A DNA stretch of 64,000 nt from Cudoniella acicularis (lineage: Eukaryota; Ascomycota; Leotiomycetes; Helotiales; Helotiaceae): positions 1 through 64,000 of the forward strand of contig JAAMPI010000007.1 of NCBI GenBank assembly GCA_013054445.1. The letters are read 5' to 3'. The notes under the pieces are model-generated. The model searched no databases, had not been told where the DNA came from, and saw only the letters and a list, made by a program, of their open reading frames with translations. Made by a program: the position numbers and the translations under genes. Below, piece by piece: positions 21,390-32,800 of this stretch. Each line of letters begins with the position of its first letter. Position 1 is the stretch's first letter.

Positions 21390-24300
21390 GACAGTACACC
21401 GCTAAATACAATACGATGATTCCCTTGTTGAGTTCGCCTTAAAGTCCATAATTCGTTCACTGCTTAGAGTAGCTTCTTTTTCCCAAGAATTCTCGCTTTC
21501 AGGACGACCCTTCCACTCAATAAGGTATTCAACCTTCCCTTTACTTACTCGCTTCTTGAGTAATCGCACGCCCGAATGGTTCCCTTAATAGGTCTTCTCA
21601 AAATGTTGGACGAGCTTCTGGCCTATGTCCTTTGGTTTCTGCCATGTATTGTCCCCGTGCGGAAAGCCCTTCCAGTTCACAAGGTACCACGTCGTTTTGC
21701 CTCGTTTCCACTTGGCAAGCAGCGCTTCAGCCTCCTATATTCCCCTCTCGGCATCAATTGCAACCGGCTTGCTTCCCACTCCTTGGCTACCACAAAGCGG
21801 CTGTGTCACCGTGCTCTCTATGTGCCTAAGGCTAGTTGTCGGTATGCTTCTGTAAACATCTTCGACGGAGTCGGTAGTTGCTGGTAGACCTGGCGTAGAA
21901 AAGGGGAGAACATCTTAAAGTTGTGGATCAATCAAGTCCGTGGGAACACTAGAAAGATGTGATGAAGGAGTGCCGGGGCCGCACAGAATCTAGTCTTCCT
22001 GGAGAGGCTCAATAGGAAAAGAGATAGCATCAGCGTTCGCATCGAAGTTCCAAGATTTAGTATCACTAAAGAGGTCGTCGGTAACTTCCGACGGAGTTGT
22101 CTAGGGAGAGTCGCAACCACCTCCGGTCTGAGGAAATGCTTCGAGATGGTCATCTGATAGAGATGAGAGCGAAGTATCAGTGCTCTGGCGGTCGTCATGC
22201 TTATCCCAGACGTTGTCATCTGAAGTGCTGCCGCATAATAAGGAACTACTATCAACTCCTTCTATCTTAAGAGTGTCCGCTGAGCTTGGATTGAAGTCTA
22301 TTGTCGACATATTCATAAACTTGTAGTCGAAGGGGTCTTTGGAGCGATCCTTAGGGGCTGATTTCCGACCAGATGGTGCTTTGGAGTCCCTATCCTCTAA
22401 CTTTCCTTAGAGCCGAGGCCGTTTTGTTTTAGCAGCGCTCTACATTTCGGCTCGTTTATTCTCGCTATCCTCTCGCTGACGCCTTCGCTTCTTCCCTATA
22501 TTAGGCTTATGAGTGCTATGAATGTCTCCGAAGTGGTGCCATAAGTCTGCTTCCGAATGAAGCACGACAGGGCATAACAAATGCGGGTATGGAATAGGGT
22601 CCTTGCTAGGTAGACTGGCAATATAATCCGGGATGTATTCAGAGATGTGTTCTTGCCAGCTGGGTCGTTCTGGGTAGTGTTGTAACCGCTTGGCCGCTGG
22701 CAGCCATGTTTTCGCCAAACATCCGATATAATATCCGGCGCAAGCAGTAGCGCTGCGGAAAGTGACTGGGTCGCACCGGAAAGGTAAGTCGAGATTATCG
22801 ATATGCTCCTAGTAGTGGGCTTCCTAATCTATCTTGCTATATATCCATTTGCTACACCGGAAACAAAATTCTGCGAAGCCAGACTGCTTCTCATAGTAGA
22901 CTTTAGAGCACCGGTACACGTGCTTCCACCTGCCTCTGACGTTTTTGATGCTAATGCGGTCTGTTAGCTGAAAGTGACACTAATGATAGGGGGCTGTCCT
23001 TACTCTTCAATCACCTTCCCGCAAGTTGGTACTAGACAGCGGCCTTCTATAGGCCGCAACACTTCCTGGTACGCAACACGGGAATCATTTGTACGGAGAG
23101 CAATAAGGTCTCGGAGAGCGGAGATGCCTTCTTCGCTCCGTAGCGGGGCTGAGAGCGTTAAGGTACGAGAAAGGCGATCGCGCTTAGGAACTATGTGGCG
23201 GACAACGCGGTCAAAGTAACTGCGGTGCCACTCGCCCTAGTCACTTTCCTCATATTGGGTGGTGTACAAACGTAGTTGAGTCCTGCGGTAGTTCGCTAAC
23301 TCTGCGCTGATGAGCTTTTGCCGTTGCTTGTAAACATGGCGGCGTTGCGTCTGAAGCTCTTTACGCCCCTTCTCCATGATCGAAGCGTTGACCTGAAGGG
23401 AGAGATTCTCGATCTGCTCGTAAAGATCAACAAAGTCCCGGCGCTGCTTCAGTTCGTCTAGGTTCTTTGCTGGCAGTGAGTGCTAGAGATCCGGGTTTCT
23501 CTTCATAGACGCGGCGCGAAAGTCTTATGTGATGTCTTGTCGTTGTTCTAGGCCAAGGTAGACTACTACGCCGTCCACATTGCTCATGTCATCCAAGTAG
23601 TGGCCGCTTATAGTCTTCGGGTTTCTATGCCCGCAAAACTTTATAAGCTGCCCTAGCGAACGGCCGTCTGTTAACAATTCATTAGCCTGTGATACTAGCA
23701 GCACTCGGAGTGAGGACCCCTTACTATCTGCTTTGATGATTACTTCCTTCCGGGGGGCATGGAGCCCTATCCCTAGTACAAACCCATCCCTTTTTGCCCA
23801 GTCTGAGCACTAGGTGCCCCACGCGTTCTCGTTTTTGCTCTTTTTGGTCGGTCCATCCTCGGACATCTCGGGGAAGACTAGATCGTCCTCTACACCGCCC
23901 GCCCACTCTATAATCCGGAACCTCCTCTTTAGCGGCGGTCTCGCAGCGAGGACATCGTCAATCGTACGGTAATCCCTAAGTGCGCCGGCTAAAAGGATAA
24001 TAACCAGTAAAAACAAGACGCCGTTAGCGAAAAGGGGAGGCGCAGGCTCTAGCCTCTTATATAGCGCATGTTTTGGTCTATACATGAACTGTCAGCAACC
24101 CACCTAAGCTTTAAAACAACGAATAATCTTGACTTACTTTTTAGGAGTGTCTTCTATGCCTTTAGCAAATTCTCTCTTAAACCCTATCTTAATCTCTGGC
24201 TCTTTGCCTTTCTATATAACTATACAAACGAGGTCCTGTTAGAGATAGTCAGCAATAAAGATATCCTTATATTTTTACTTTGAGCTTAGTATCTGACCTT

Positions 24301-25060
24301 GAACTTCGCCTTGCATATCTCCTATAACCTTATAGAAGTATAGCAGTGCAACTTCAACAGGGCACTCAAATCTACGCGACACCCTTCGTGGACGTAGTTG
24401 TGGTAATCACGCTGCCAAAACAACTCCTCTATGCCGACGTAGTTCTCTATCGTGAAGAACGTGGGTGCCACTTCTAGTCTAGACAGGCCAATCAATTTCG
24501 GGAGCTCGTCTTTAATATACTTTCTCGCTCGTTAGCAAACACATTATCGGTAACTATTTTGGCGTAGGAAGGCCGGCAGGTGTACTTATAGGAGCCATTG
24601 AGTCATGAACGTCTTAGGGAATAATACGGCTAGTCTTCCGCGTATATATCGACATCAATTTTCGTATCTTAATCCGTACCGTGTTGACAGTTGGCATTCT
24701 ATTCACTTTATCTAGCTTCCCGGGGGTTGAGAGTCCGATGGCCTTAGCGACGTGCTTCGCAACATCTATATAGCATATATCTAAGCCTATAAATTTCCTC
24801 TTATACCTAGTGCGTGTTAGTGTTTTCTATACCAGTCTCGGGTTTGTAATGTTACTAACGTACGCTAGCCAAAATGCCTATATCTTGTCGTATTATGGTT
24901 TACTAGTGTCTTCCTTGAGACCTCTATAAACGGGATCGTTATTGACATCGGATTTGTCCTCGGAGAGCCCTTTCTCTAGGGCCGCATTTATCTACTCATC
25001 TGGATTCAGTCCTCTCTAATTTAGTTTATCCAGCTCGGTGCTTATAGTGTGCGGTTTGGT
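21390..25060 (-). pseudogene. DUF3435/FluG tyrosine-recombinase-like protein with C2H2 fingers and two chromodomains
   Basis: Reading the minus strand from about 25060, nearly one frame runs for some 1200 codons, broken by many TAG/TAA codons in Trp or Gln positions. Order: an N-terminal helical region (DICYIDVAKHVAKAIGLSTP near 24770); the core (LEVAPTFFTIENYVGIEELF near 24470, YVHEGCRVDLSALL near 24370); SLRVLLVSQANELL then FCGHRNPKTISGHYLDDM near 23640-23585, which resembles the Arg, Gly-His and Tyr part of tyrosine-recombinase active sites; a long helix (23470-23260); Cys/His pairs FCFRC...H...H (near 22880-22810) and a C...HH...H finger (near 22560-22500); a Ser/Asp-rich linker; and two chromodomain-like segments (WYLVNWKGFPHGDNTW near 21690, YLIEWKGRPESENSW near 21510). 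DUF3435 proteins include captains of Starship elements, but whether this C2H2 branch mobilises DNA is not established. Confidence 0.7.
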
Positions 25061-25080
25061 GGAAAGTCCTTACAAGATAG

Positions 25081-25200
25081 GTGGGTGAAGGATGATAAGA
25101 AGGTAGAAGATGATAAGAAGGTGGAAGATGGTGAGAAGGTGAGAAGGTGGAAGATAGAAGATGATAAGAAGATAGAAAACGATAAGAAGATAGAAGACGG
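25081..25200. repeat. Polypurine minisatellite
   Basis: About seven irregular units of the GAAGATGATAAGAAGGTA type (18 bases, with 12- and 15-base variants) on the plus strand, just upstream of the recombinase-like gene's N-terminus. All G/A on one strand. Confidence 0.7.
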
Positions 25201-25407
25201 GTGAGTTAAGTAAAAGTGACCCGCGGTCCTACCAAGCCTCTGGTAAGGTTTCGGTAAGGCAATACAGAATTTGTATTAACGCAAAGGCGGGAAGACACGA
25301 TGGCAGGAGATGTGTCTCTCGGTTGTATAAAGGTAAGCATGGTGAGAAGCTTAGAGAGGAAAGAAGCAAAGTCCAATTTTAGATTAGGCAGGGTAAATAT
25401 TTNGGAT

Positions 25408-25613
25408 CCCTAGCTAGGGAAAGAGGGGGGCCTTTTCGGGCCCCTCGTTAAAAGTTGACGATTTCTAGTAAGCGTGTGAATNGGGAGGTGAGCAGGCCTG
25501 AGCANNCCTGAGCACACCTGAGCCGAAGCTGAGCCGGGCCTGAGCCGAGCCTGAGCAAGGCGGCGCTGCTCACGTGAGACATNTGGATNGGAAATGGAAA
25601 CATTCCCGTGGTA
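25408..25613 (+). repeat. Left terminal inverted repeat of the NLR-carrying unit
   Basis: Contains the palindromic end, a hairpin at about 25427-25444, an AGTTGACGATTTCTAG block, CCTGAGC-type units at 25491-25556 and CACGTGAGACAT near 25571. Six ambiguous bases fall in or beside it (25403, 25482, 25505-25506, 25583, 25589). Confidence 0.75.
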
Positions 25614-28420
25614 TAACAACGATTATACACTCGGTAAGATTGGTGAACACAATGTCGTCATTGCCGTCTTGCCTGACGGCGAGTACGGTACAGTGTCTGC
25701 TGCAATAGTGGCAAGCGACATGCGACATAGCTTTCCTAATATTAGAATTGGTTTAATGGTCGGTATCGGAGGCGGTGCACCAATTGGGCAGCATGATATC
25801 CGTCTGGGCGATATCGTGGTCAGCGCTCCTCGCGATGGAAAAGGCGACGTGTTTCAGTACGACTTTGGCAAGTCGATACAAGGTCAGAGCTTTCGACCCA
25901 CAGGGTACTTGAACCAGCCACCTACGGTCCTATGGACAGCGATGAGTGGACTCAAGGCCCAGTATGAGTGCGAAGGGCATCAGCTTGAAGAGGCCATCAA
26001 CGGTATTCTCGAAAAGAAACCCAGACTGCGGAAGAAGTACCAGCGACCGGACCCAAGTAGCGACAGGCTGTATCAAAGCGGAGTCACACATCCTCCAAAC
26101 GACGAAGCAAGCTGTGCGGCGATCTGTGGAGATAATCCGTCACGCCTAGTGGTGCGACCCGAACGGACCAAAGAGGAGGATAGTCCGGCAATTCACTACG
26201 GCGCAATTGCTTCGGCAAACCGGCTGATGAAGAACGCTCTGATCCGGGACACTCTTGCAAAAGAGAAGGATGTACTGTGCTTTGAAATGGAAGCGGCAGG
26301 GCTGATGAATCACTTTCCGTGCCTAGTTATTCGCGGTATATGCGATTACTCAGACTCGCACAAGAACAAGGAGTGGCAAGGCTATGCAGCGATAGCGGCG
26401 GCGGCGTATGCGAAAGACCTTCTCTGTCGGATTCCTCCTAGTAAAGTCGAAGCTGAGAAGAGGATTAGCGAAATTCTTTCGAGTGGTTAGTTATTGCCCA
26501 GCCTCTAGAGAGTCGTTATAGTGCTTATAATATTATATTAGTTCTTTCTACTATATCTCGAACCGAGGCAAATGTTGAAATGATGAGGAACAAGTTGAAC
26601 AAGGATGAAGATATTAAGATCCTCGATTGGCTCACCCCACCAAACATCAGAGAGTTTCATCAAGATCGGGTTCAGACCAAGTTACAGGGGACTTGCGACT
26701 GGATTAGAGCGAACCCCACTTTCCTGAAATGGGATGAACCATCGTCTATATCAGCTTCCGATCGGCTCTTGTGCGTCTCCGGGACTCATGGCAGTGGGAA
26801 AACCATCCTCGCTTCATCAATTATCGAAGATCTAAAGAGCAAGCATCTACAGACTCTATTCTTCTATTTTTCTGGAATGGATGCAAGTCCGCAGAACCTG
26901 GATAGCATAATTCGCACCTTTTTGTGGCAGTTGTTGGAGGATACCAATGACAAACGAAGGCTCCAGCTAGTGAGCACGTTAGTGCGAAAAGGCCCCCCTG
27001 CAGTCACTGAGCTGAGAGATGCCCTGAGTGAGATCGTAACATCAGTAGCTAGTCCAGTCTACTGTGTCATTGACGGAGTTGATGAATATTCCAACGAATG
27101 TAATGACCCAATTCAGGAATTATTCCAACTTATTCTCGGGCTTCTCAATGTTAACGTCAATTTCCGTGCCATTTTATTTGGCCGACAACATGTGCTCCAA
27201 CTACATGTGCTTGAAGAAGCGATTCACGCAACACCTCTGATGATTGAGATCAATTCCAATTTAATCAAGGAGGACATTGTCGCGTTTATCGATACTGAGA
27301 TAGATGCCAGGATAGATGCCGACCTCCTCAAGTACCCGGGAATGCGGGATTCCATTGTCAAAACGCTACAAGAAAAGTCAGATGGCATGTTTCTCTGGGT
27401 AGAGCTGATGATCAAAGATCTTAGCAAGTCAGCATCGCCGTCAGAAGTGGAAGAGAGACTGCACAACCCGTCATGTAAGCTTGAAGGCATTTACCGACGG
27501 CTCTTTTTGCGACTTGTCAAAAGGCTCGACAATATCCAGTTGAATCGTGTCAAAAATATTTTGGCCTTCACAATCATCTCGTGCCGCGTATTTCAAGTCG
27601 ATGAGCTACAATATGCTCATGCCCTCAGCTCTGGACCCCTGTCCACCTTCGAGAAACGTTTGCTTCTGCACCCCGCTCAGAGGATTCTCGATGTGTGTGG
27701 CAATTTCATCAATATAAGAGATGACCTTGTGCAGCTCATCCACTTTTCTGTAAAAGAGTTTTTGAATCGGCCAGAAGATGAATGGCGGTGCAGTGAAGAC
27801 CGAGAAATACTGGACTTTTGAGTGGACTTGGAATCTTCGCATGGCTCTCTAGGCTCCACCTGTGTCGATTACTTAAGAATCTGCGAATACGGTTTCCCAT
27901 TATCCAACACAGATGCCTTTCTGGAATTGGGAACTCGCTACCCGTTTATAAATACGCCTCTATGCACACGCTTTCCCACTTGAGTCAGTCTGGGCCACCT
28001 TGTCCGGCTCTTGTTCGCAAACTTAGAGGATTTCTTGGCTTAAAAAGCTTTGCCTCCTGGATCGAGTACCAAGACACACTTGTCCTAGAAGATGGTTCTG
28101 CTACGACGCAAAGAGACTACTTTGAGAGATTCCAAACCTGGCTGGATGACGGAGAGGATTCTTTTGAAACCGAATTTAACGAACTGCCGATGCGCCTGGA
28201 CCAAGAGCTTCAAAAACGAATTCGAACCTTAGGAGAACACGATCCGCGCACTGAGCAATGGCAGTTTTTCTCGGGCATTATCCAAGACACTTTCCTCAAT
28301 GCCGATGCGGATGAGGACAATAAACCCGAGTCTATAAATGCAACTCTGCCTATAATGCCAAGCGAACCGACTACTGTATTCCATGTTCCCCCACCGGAAT
28401 GTTTGCTCTTCCCAATCCCA
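25594..28420 (+). pseudogene. Nucleoside-phosphorylase-like/NACHT STAND protein, truncated at both ends
   Basis: Exon 25594-26485, a 56-base intron 26486-26541, then exon 26542-27821. The first exon is a PNP_UDP (purine/uridine phosphorylase) domain: [50 protein letters not shown]. Its first 40-50 residues are missing and the present ATG comes from the inverted repeat. The NACHT domain has Walker A (GTHGSGKT, near 26787) and Walker B-like YCVIDGVDEY (near 27061). A TGA at 27819 stands where relatives have Arg (CGA). A -1 shift near 27950 moves the rest into the next frame, which stays open into the right repeat and loses any C-terminal sensor. In fungi, PNP-NACHT proteins are NLR-like, and the N-terminal domain may act on nucleosides in immunity. 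This copy looks dead. Confidence 0.8.
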
Positions 28421-28759
28421 TGTCTCACGTGGGCAGTGTCGCCTTTGCTCAGGCTCGGCTCAGGCCAGACTCACCTTTGGCTCAGGTCTACTCAGGCCTA
28501 CTACCCGCAGGGCGTAATAAATGTTAAATGTAGGGTGATTGTGGCCGTGTCTCCAAGGGTGGCCAAAACCAATCACCTGTCCAAAAGTCGCGGCATTTGT
28601 CTATATCTAGTTAAATACTGGCCTGTGCTTTTTAACATTTACTATGGCCTGTACGAAGTACTCACCCCTATTACGCAATGTGGCGCAGCTAAAAATAACC
28701 TCATTAGAAATCATCAACTTTTAATGAGGGGCCTTTTTAGGCCCCTCCCCTAGCTAGGG
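28385..28759 (-). repeat. Right terminal inverted repeat of the NLR-carrying unit
   Basis: Reverse complement of the left repeat. CACGTG block near 28427, CCTGAGC-type units at 28444-28500, about 170 bases of unmatched sequence, then the AAATCATCAACTTTTAATGA block (28709-28726), the perfect hairpin AGGGGCCT-tttt-AGGCCCCT at 28727-28746, and the CCCTAGCTAGGG end at 28748-28759. Confidence 0.75.
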
Positions 28760-28990
28760 AGCCGTTTAGGAGTACGATTACTCAAGATGCGAGTACGAAA
28801 AAGGAAGGTTGCAGAGGATTAATACGCTTACGAGATTGGTAGTTGATGCTATCTTGGGGGACAACGAGACTGAAAAGGGGCTTTGGGTCTATATGAACAC
28901 CTCTAAAGCCGTGAAGCTCTTTATAACATAGTTGGAAAAAGTCTTATAATCGAAAAAAAAAAAAAACTCTTTCGAAGGAGATTTCTCTTT
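28754..28990 (+). pseudogene. Short fragment related to the chromodomain tail of the recombinase-like gene
   Basis: Bases from about 28754 to 28812 match, in opposite orientation, the stretch 21533-21590 that joins the two chromodomains (GVRLLK-RV-K-KV at protein level; about 35 of 42 bases in the best part). The match begins inside the last bases of the inverted-repeat unit. Downstream, a coding-like stretch of about 45 codons (LTRLVVDAILGDNETEKGLW) continues to about 28950 with TAG/TAA breaks, unrecognised. Confidence 0.5.
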
Positions 28991-29817
28991 CTTGTTTTGA
29001 GTTTGGTAGTACCGACGCATAGGCGGGACGAATTCTACTGGACGGAAAATTCGACTCGAATTGTCTGGCATTGAGAATCCCCTCGATGCTTGCTATAATA
29101 CCAAGCTTCAAGCATAAATTCTGAAATTCTAATCACATCCCGAGAACTAGTATCGTTTCCTATTTGTTTAATTCCTATATTCTTTTCATAATCTTGATAT
29201 TTTTTTTCTTCGCTAGGTATCCCGGATCAGGGCCATAGATTACTACGGTATAACATCTTAATTCCTTGTGTAGCTTATTGTCAATCTCGAAACAAAAATC
29301 GTCGATCTTAATGGTTTGTATCAATACTTTAAGGGTGTTTTCGATAAGAGAGATTATGTTATTCGAGAAACTATTGTATGCATTGATGAAAAAATGAGAG
29401 GCTTCGGAATTAGCATTTCAACAGCAGGTGTTTGGTCCTTCCGGAGGGTTCACAGAATTCTTTTATGGTTGCAGTGGCTGGCAGTCGGAACTTTTTTGAT
29501 ATTTGGACAGCTAAAAGGGCGGGATGGGCAGAATCGCTTATTTGCGGTTAACCTTAATATCAGCTCCGGGAGTTCGGGTCCGGGGCCGGGCCGGGCGAGC
29601 TTTCTGGCATTCTTTTAATCCTCGATTCTTCGCACTCCTTCAATGTAACCTCTTCGTCATAAAATCATTTAGCAGTCCACCTATTTTACACAAATGAAAT
29701 TACCATCATTAAATAACTGTATACTTGCTATACTTTCCCGAAATCCCGAAATCCCGATGAGTAAACTTAGCGGTGCAGTTATATATCCCCCACCTCTCAG
29801 GCTCTCACAACGTTAAC
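28991..29817. other. Intergenic between the convergent PNP-NACHT and NACHT-ankyrin genes
   Basis: An open stretch at 29316-29618 (plus) has one hydrophobic segment and no family match, ending in a GC-rich Gly/Pro tail. Nothing else is readable. Confidence 0.35.
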
Positions 29818-32800
29818 CTAGTTATCCTTCCTCCTAAACAGCTCCAAAATCCCAGCACAGCCACTCGCAGTCGCGACATCAAGCGCGCTCCTACTCTCTA
29901 TATCCTCCGCCAGGGGATCCAAGCCTTTAACCTCCATCAACCACTTAAATAAGCCCGCCTTCCCATTCACACCCTTGTATCCTTTTACCCCGGCCCCTTC
30001 CCGTACCATGCCGTTAGCCTCATCCCAATCCTCAAAAACTTGGCTAATCCTATCCGCACCACTATGGCCGAGCAGGAGACTCCCCCCCTTTGGCACACGC
30101 ATGCAACAGGCCTTCTCCTTTCGCGTTCACGATTGTGAAGTCCGAGCCGTTTTCTTCGAAGAACTTGATATGGAACACTCCAATCTCTTTGATGCATACA
30201 AAGTCGAAAAGGCACGTCTCCCCCGCCTTATTTCTTGCGTTGATATCAACTCCAAACTTAACGAATTTAGTGAATAGGGAGGTAATAAGGGAAGGTTTGG
30301 AGAAATCCCGACCATCTGAATCCGTGGCTTGGCTAGATTGTTCTTCGAATAGGCGTGAGAGAAAAGTAAGATTTATGAAATCTTCTCGCTCAGCTTGGGC
30401 AGCTAGGTAATGCAGCGCTGTGTTCCCTTCTCCATCTACCTCCAAAGGATCGGCGACTTTTGCTAACAGTGCATCCACGGCTCCCAACTGTCCCATTTTT
30501 AGCGCGTGTTGAAGCGACGTTGTTCCATTGTTGTCCTTTTGTACCACGAGTTGGGAAGCTAAGGGGTGGGCAAGGATGGTGTCAAGGTCGGAGGGGTGAT
30601 GCGCTTGCGCGTGTTTGTTACCCGCACGACTTGTAAGTAAATGATAAAGGACATTTCTGCCCTCGCTGTCAACAGCTGTGATATCCGCACCACGTTCAAG
30701 TAGCAAAGACACGTCACTGGGCAGAGAACGTGACCGAAGACCGTGGTCGTGCCAATTTTCATCCGTGGTGCACGCGCAAAGGAGCAGCGTTCTTCCCTTG
30801 GAATCCCTAACTTCAAGATCCAAATCCTGGATTTGGAGGAAAGGTGCCAAAATCCCACCACGCACGCAGATATCACCTATAATACCATCTCCCTCATCGT
30901 TAAAAGCGAGCGTGGGGTCCGCACCACCTTCTAGAAGCGTCTCAATAATAGGAATCATTTTCCCCCTCTTTTCCTCTGTGTTGAAACCCGTCCCAGCAGC
31001 AAAATGCACAGGGAACGAATTCTCAGCCGCTTCACGATTCTCAAACTTCCATCGTGCCCAGGTTTTCCCGTGATGCAACCAGCGTAGATCGGAATCGCCG
31101 TCTGAGGCCAGAGGGGGCTCTTCCGCTGGTGGTAGCTTCACGTTGAGGTTTGCATCCATGGAGACGAGGAGGCGGATGGTGGGGAGATCCTGCGCTTCGA
31201 TGCAGGTGAATATGAAGGGTTTTGCGCCTGCCAAAACGTCCGCGCCGTGGGAGACTAAAAGGGCAATAGTAGAGGAGGAGGAGCTAGAAGCGGTGAGGGG
31301 TGTTAGTTGGTCGTTGTTGAGGAGGTTCGGGTTGGCGCTGTGAGAGAGGAGGTGGGAGACTGCGATGTCGCTGGAGCTTTTTACGGCGATGTGGAGTGGC
31401 GTGTTGCCTTCTTTGTCTTGGATATTTGGATTCGCGCCGTTCTCAAGGAGGTATTTGAGAGCGTGAGTATGCCACCATTGCGTACAACTCGCTACAATAT
31501 GTAGAGCGGTTTTCCCTTCGCTGTAGGGGTAAAACCGATTCGGTTCGAACTGGACATTGACATCTACCCCAAACTTGCCTACCAAGACCTTCAGGACTTC
31601 GAGATTAGGCAGGTACCTTTGGCTAGCGATTAATATCGGGAGTGAAAGTCTCCCAGGGAGGTTAATATCCGTCTTTTCTATCTCCCTTATCCACTCCTCA
31701 TCCATCCTCGTAACTTCCTCACCAAAATGCTCCAACAAAGATGCGTAGCCACCCTTTATCAAAGTCGTGAGGCACGATTCACCCATTGGGTCAGGTCTGA
31801 GTATATCAGCTCCTAAAGCCTTCATCTTCAAGACTCCCTTCTCATGATCTTTTGAAAGCAGACTCTGGAAAAGACTGAGGTTGTTCTGGCCAGGCGTCAC
31901 GACCCCTTCAAGAAAATCCGCGTTTTGGATTCGGAAAGAGGAATATTTCTCTTGAAATTGATCGATTGGAGAAGCTTGGCCATACAACCAATCATCCGGG
32001 TCCGGCTTTAGTTCAGGTGCTGGCTCCGGGAGCGGGTTATTCTTTTCGACGTCTAGAAGTTCGTCGACGAGGACTTCGGAATCCGTCTTGAGTGCATACG
32101 CAAGCAAACTGGTGCGACCGCGGGATCCCTTTCGTAGACTCGTCGAATTCCTGATGGTAGTGTCCGCTCCATGTGAAATAAGAAATTTGATAATTTCCCG
32201 AGTGCTAGAGGGAGAATTTCGCCCTTCCATGTCGTGGCCACCTGCTGGTCTATACGGATCCTTCAGAGTTACGCCCACCGCAGCGATATATGCCTCGCGC
32301 TGATCGACAATAAATTCCGGTGTCCAATGGGTGTATTCTTGTTTGATATGCGTGCACATGCCGAGTGGTGTTAGGTCTTTACTGTCCTTTGCATTGAGAT
32401 CAGCACCGCCGATATTAATCAAGATCGCAGCGCTCTCAGGACGTCCAGAGCGAACGGCGTAATGGAGAGCGGTTCTTCCTTCCTCGTCAACCTGATCAAC
32501 CATTTCCGCTTTTCCCTCTTTTAGGTAGAAGTCAGTTAGCAAACCGACCGCATTACACTGTCTTGATCGTGAAGCAACATGGAGGGCAGTTTGGCCTTCG
32601 AGCGTAACGACCATTGGATCCGCTCCCTTCTTCAGCAATTGCTTGACCTGGCTTTCGCCAAGCGTGGCAGCAAGATGAATAGCTCGAATTCCCAAATGGT
32701 CTGGAGCATTGATATCCACGTTACATTTCGGGCCAAGAAGAAATTCTAGAGGATCCGTCTTGTAGTGAGACATATTACTTCGTTTTCCAACCGCTATATG

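Larger units (their letters stand above)
25408..28759. mobile_element. 3.35-kb unit with long terminal inverted repeats carrying an NLR gene
   Basis: The two ends are inverted copies of one another. Both start with the palindrome CCCTAGCTAGGG, then a GGGGCC...GGCCCC hairpin, a CGTTAAAAGTTGACGATTTC-like block, a run of CCTGAGC units, and a CACGTGAGACAT block. The outer parts match for about 65 bases and the inner parts for about 125. The right end has about 170 bases of extra sequence between them. Inside is a single PNP-NACHT gene truncated by the repeat on each side. I find no transposase and no clear target-site duplication, so it would be a non-autonomous, gene-capturing element or a fold-back structure. 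Confidence 0.65.

Noticed and set aside
26486..26541. Gene boundary between separate phosphorylase and NACHT genes
   Set aside because: A 56-base GT-AG intron joins the two frames exactly in phase, as in known PNP-NACHT fusions, so they are one gene.
29316..29618. Possible transposase N-terminus
   Set aside because: A helical basic segment is present, but no DDE or helix-turn-helix signature could be confirmed.
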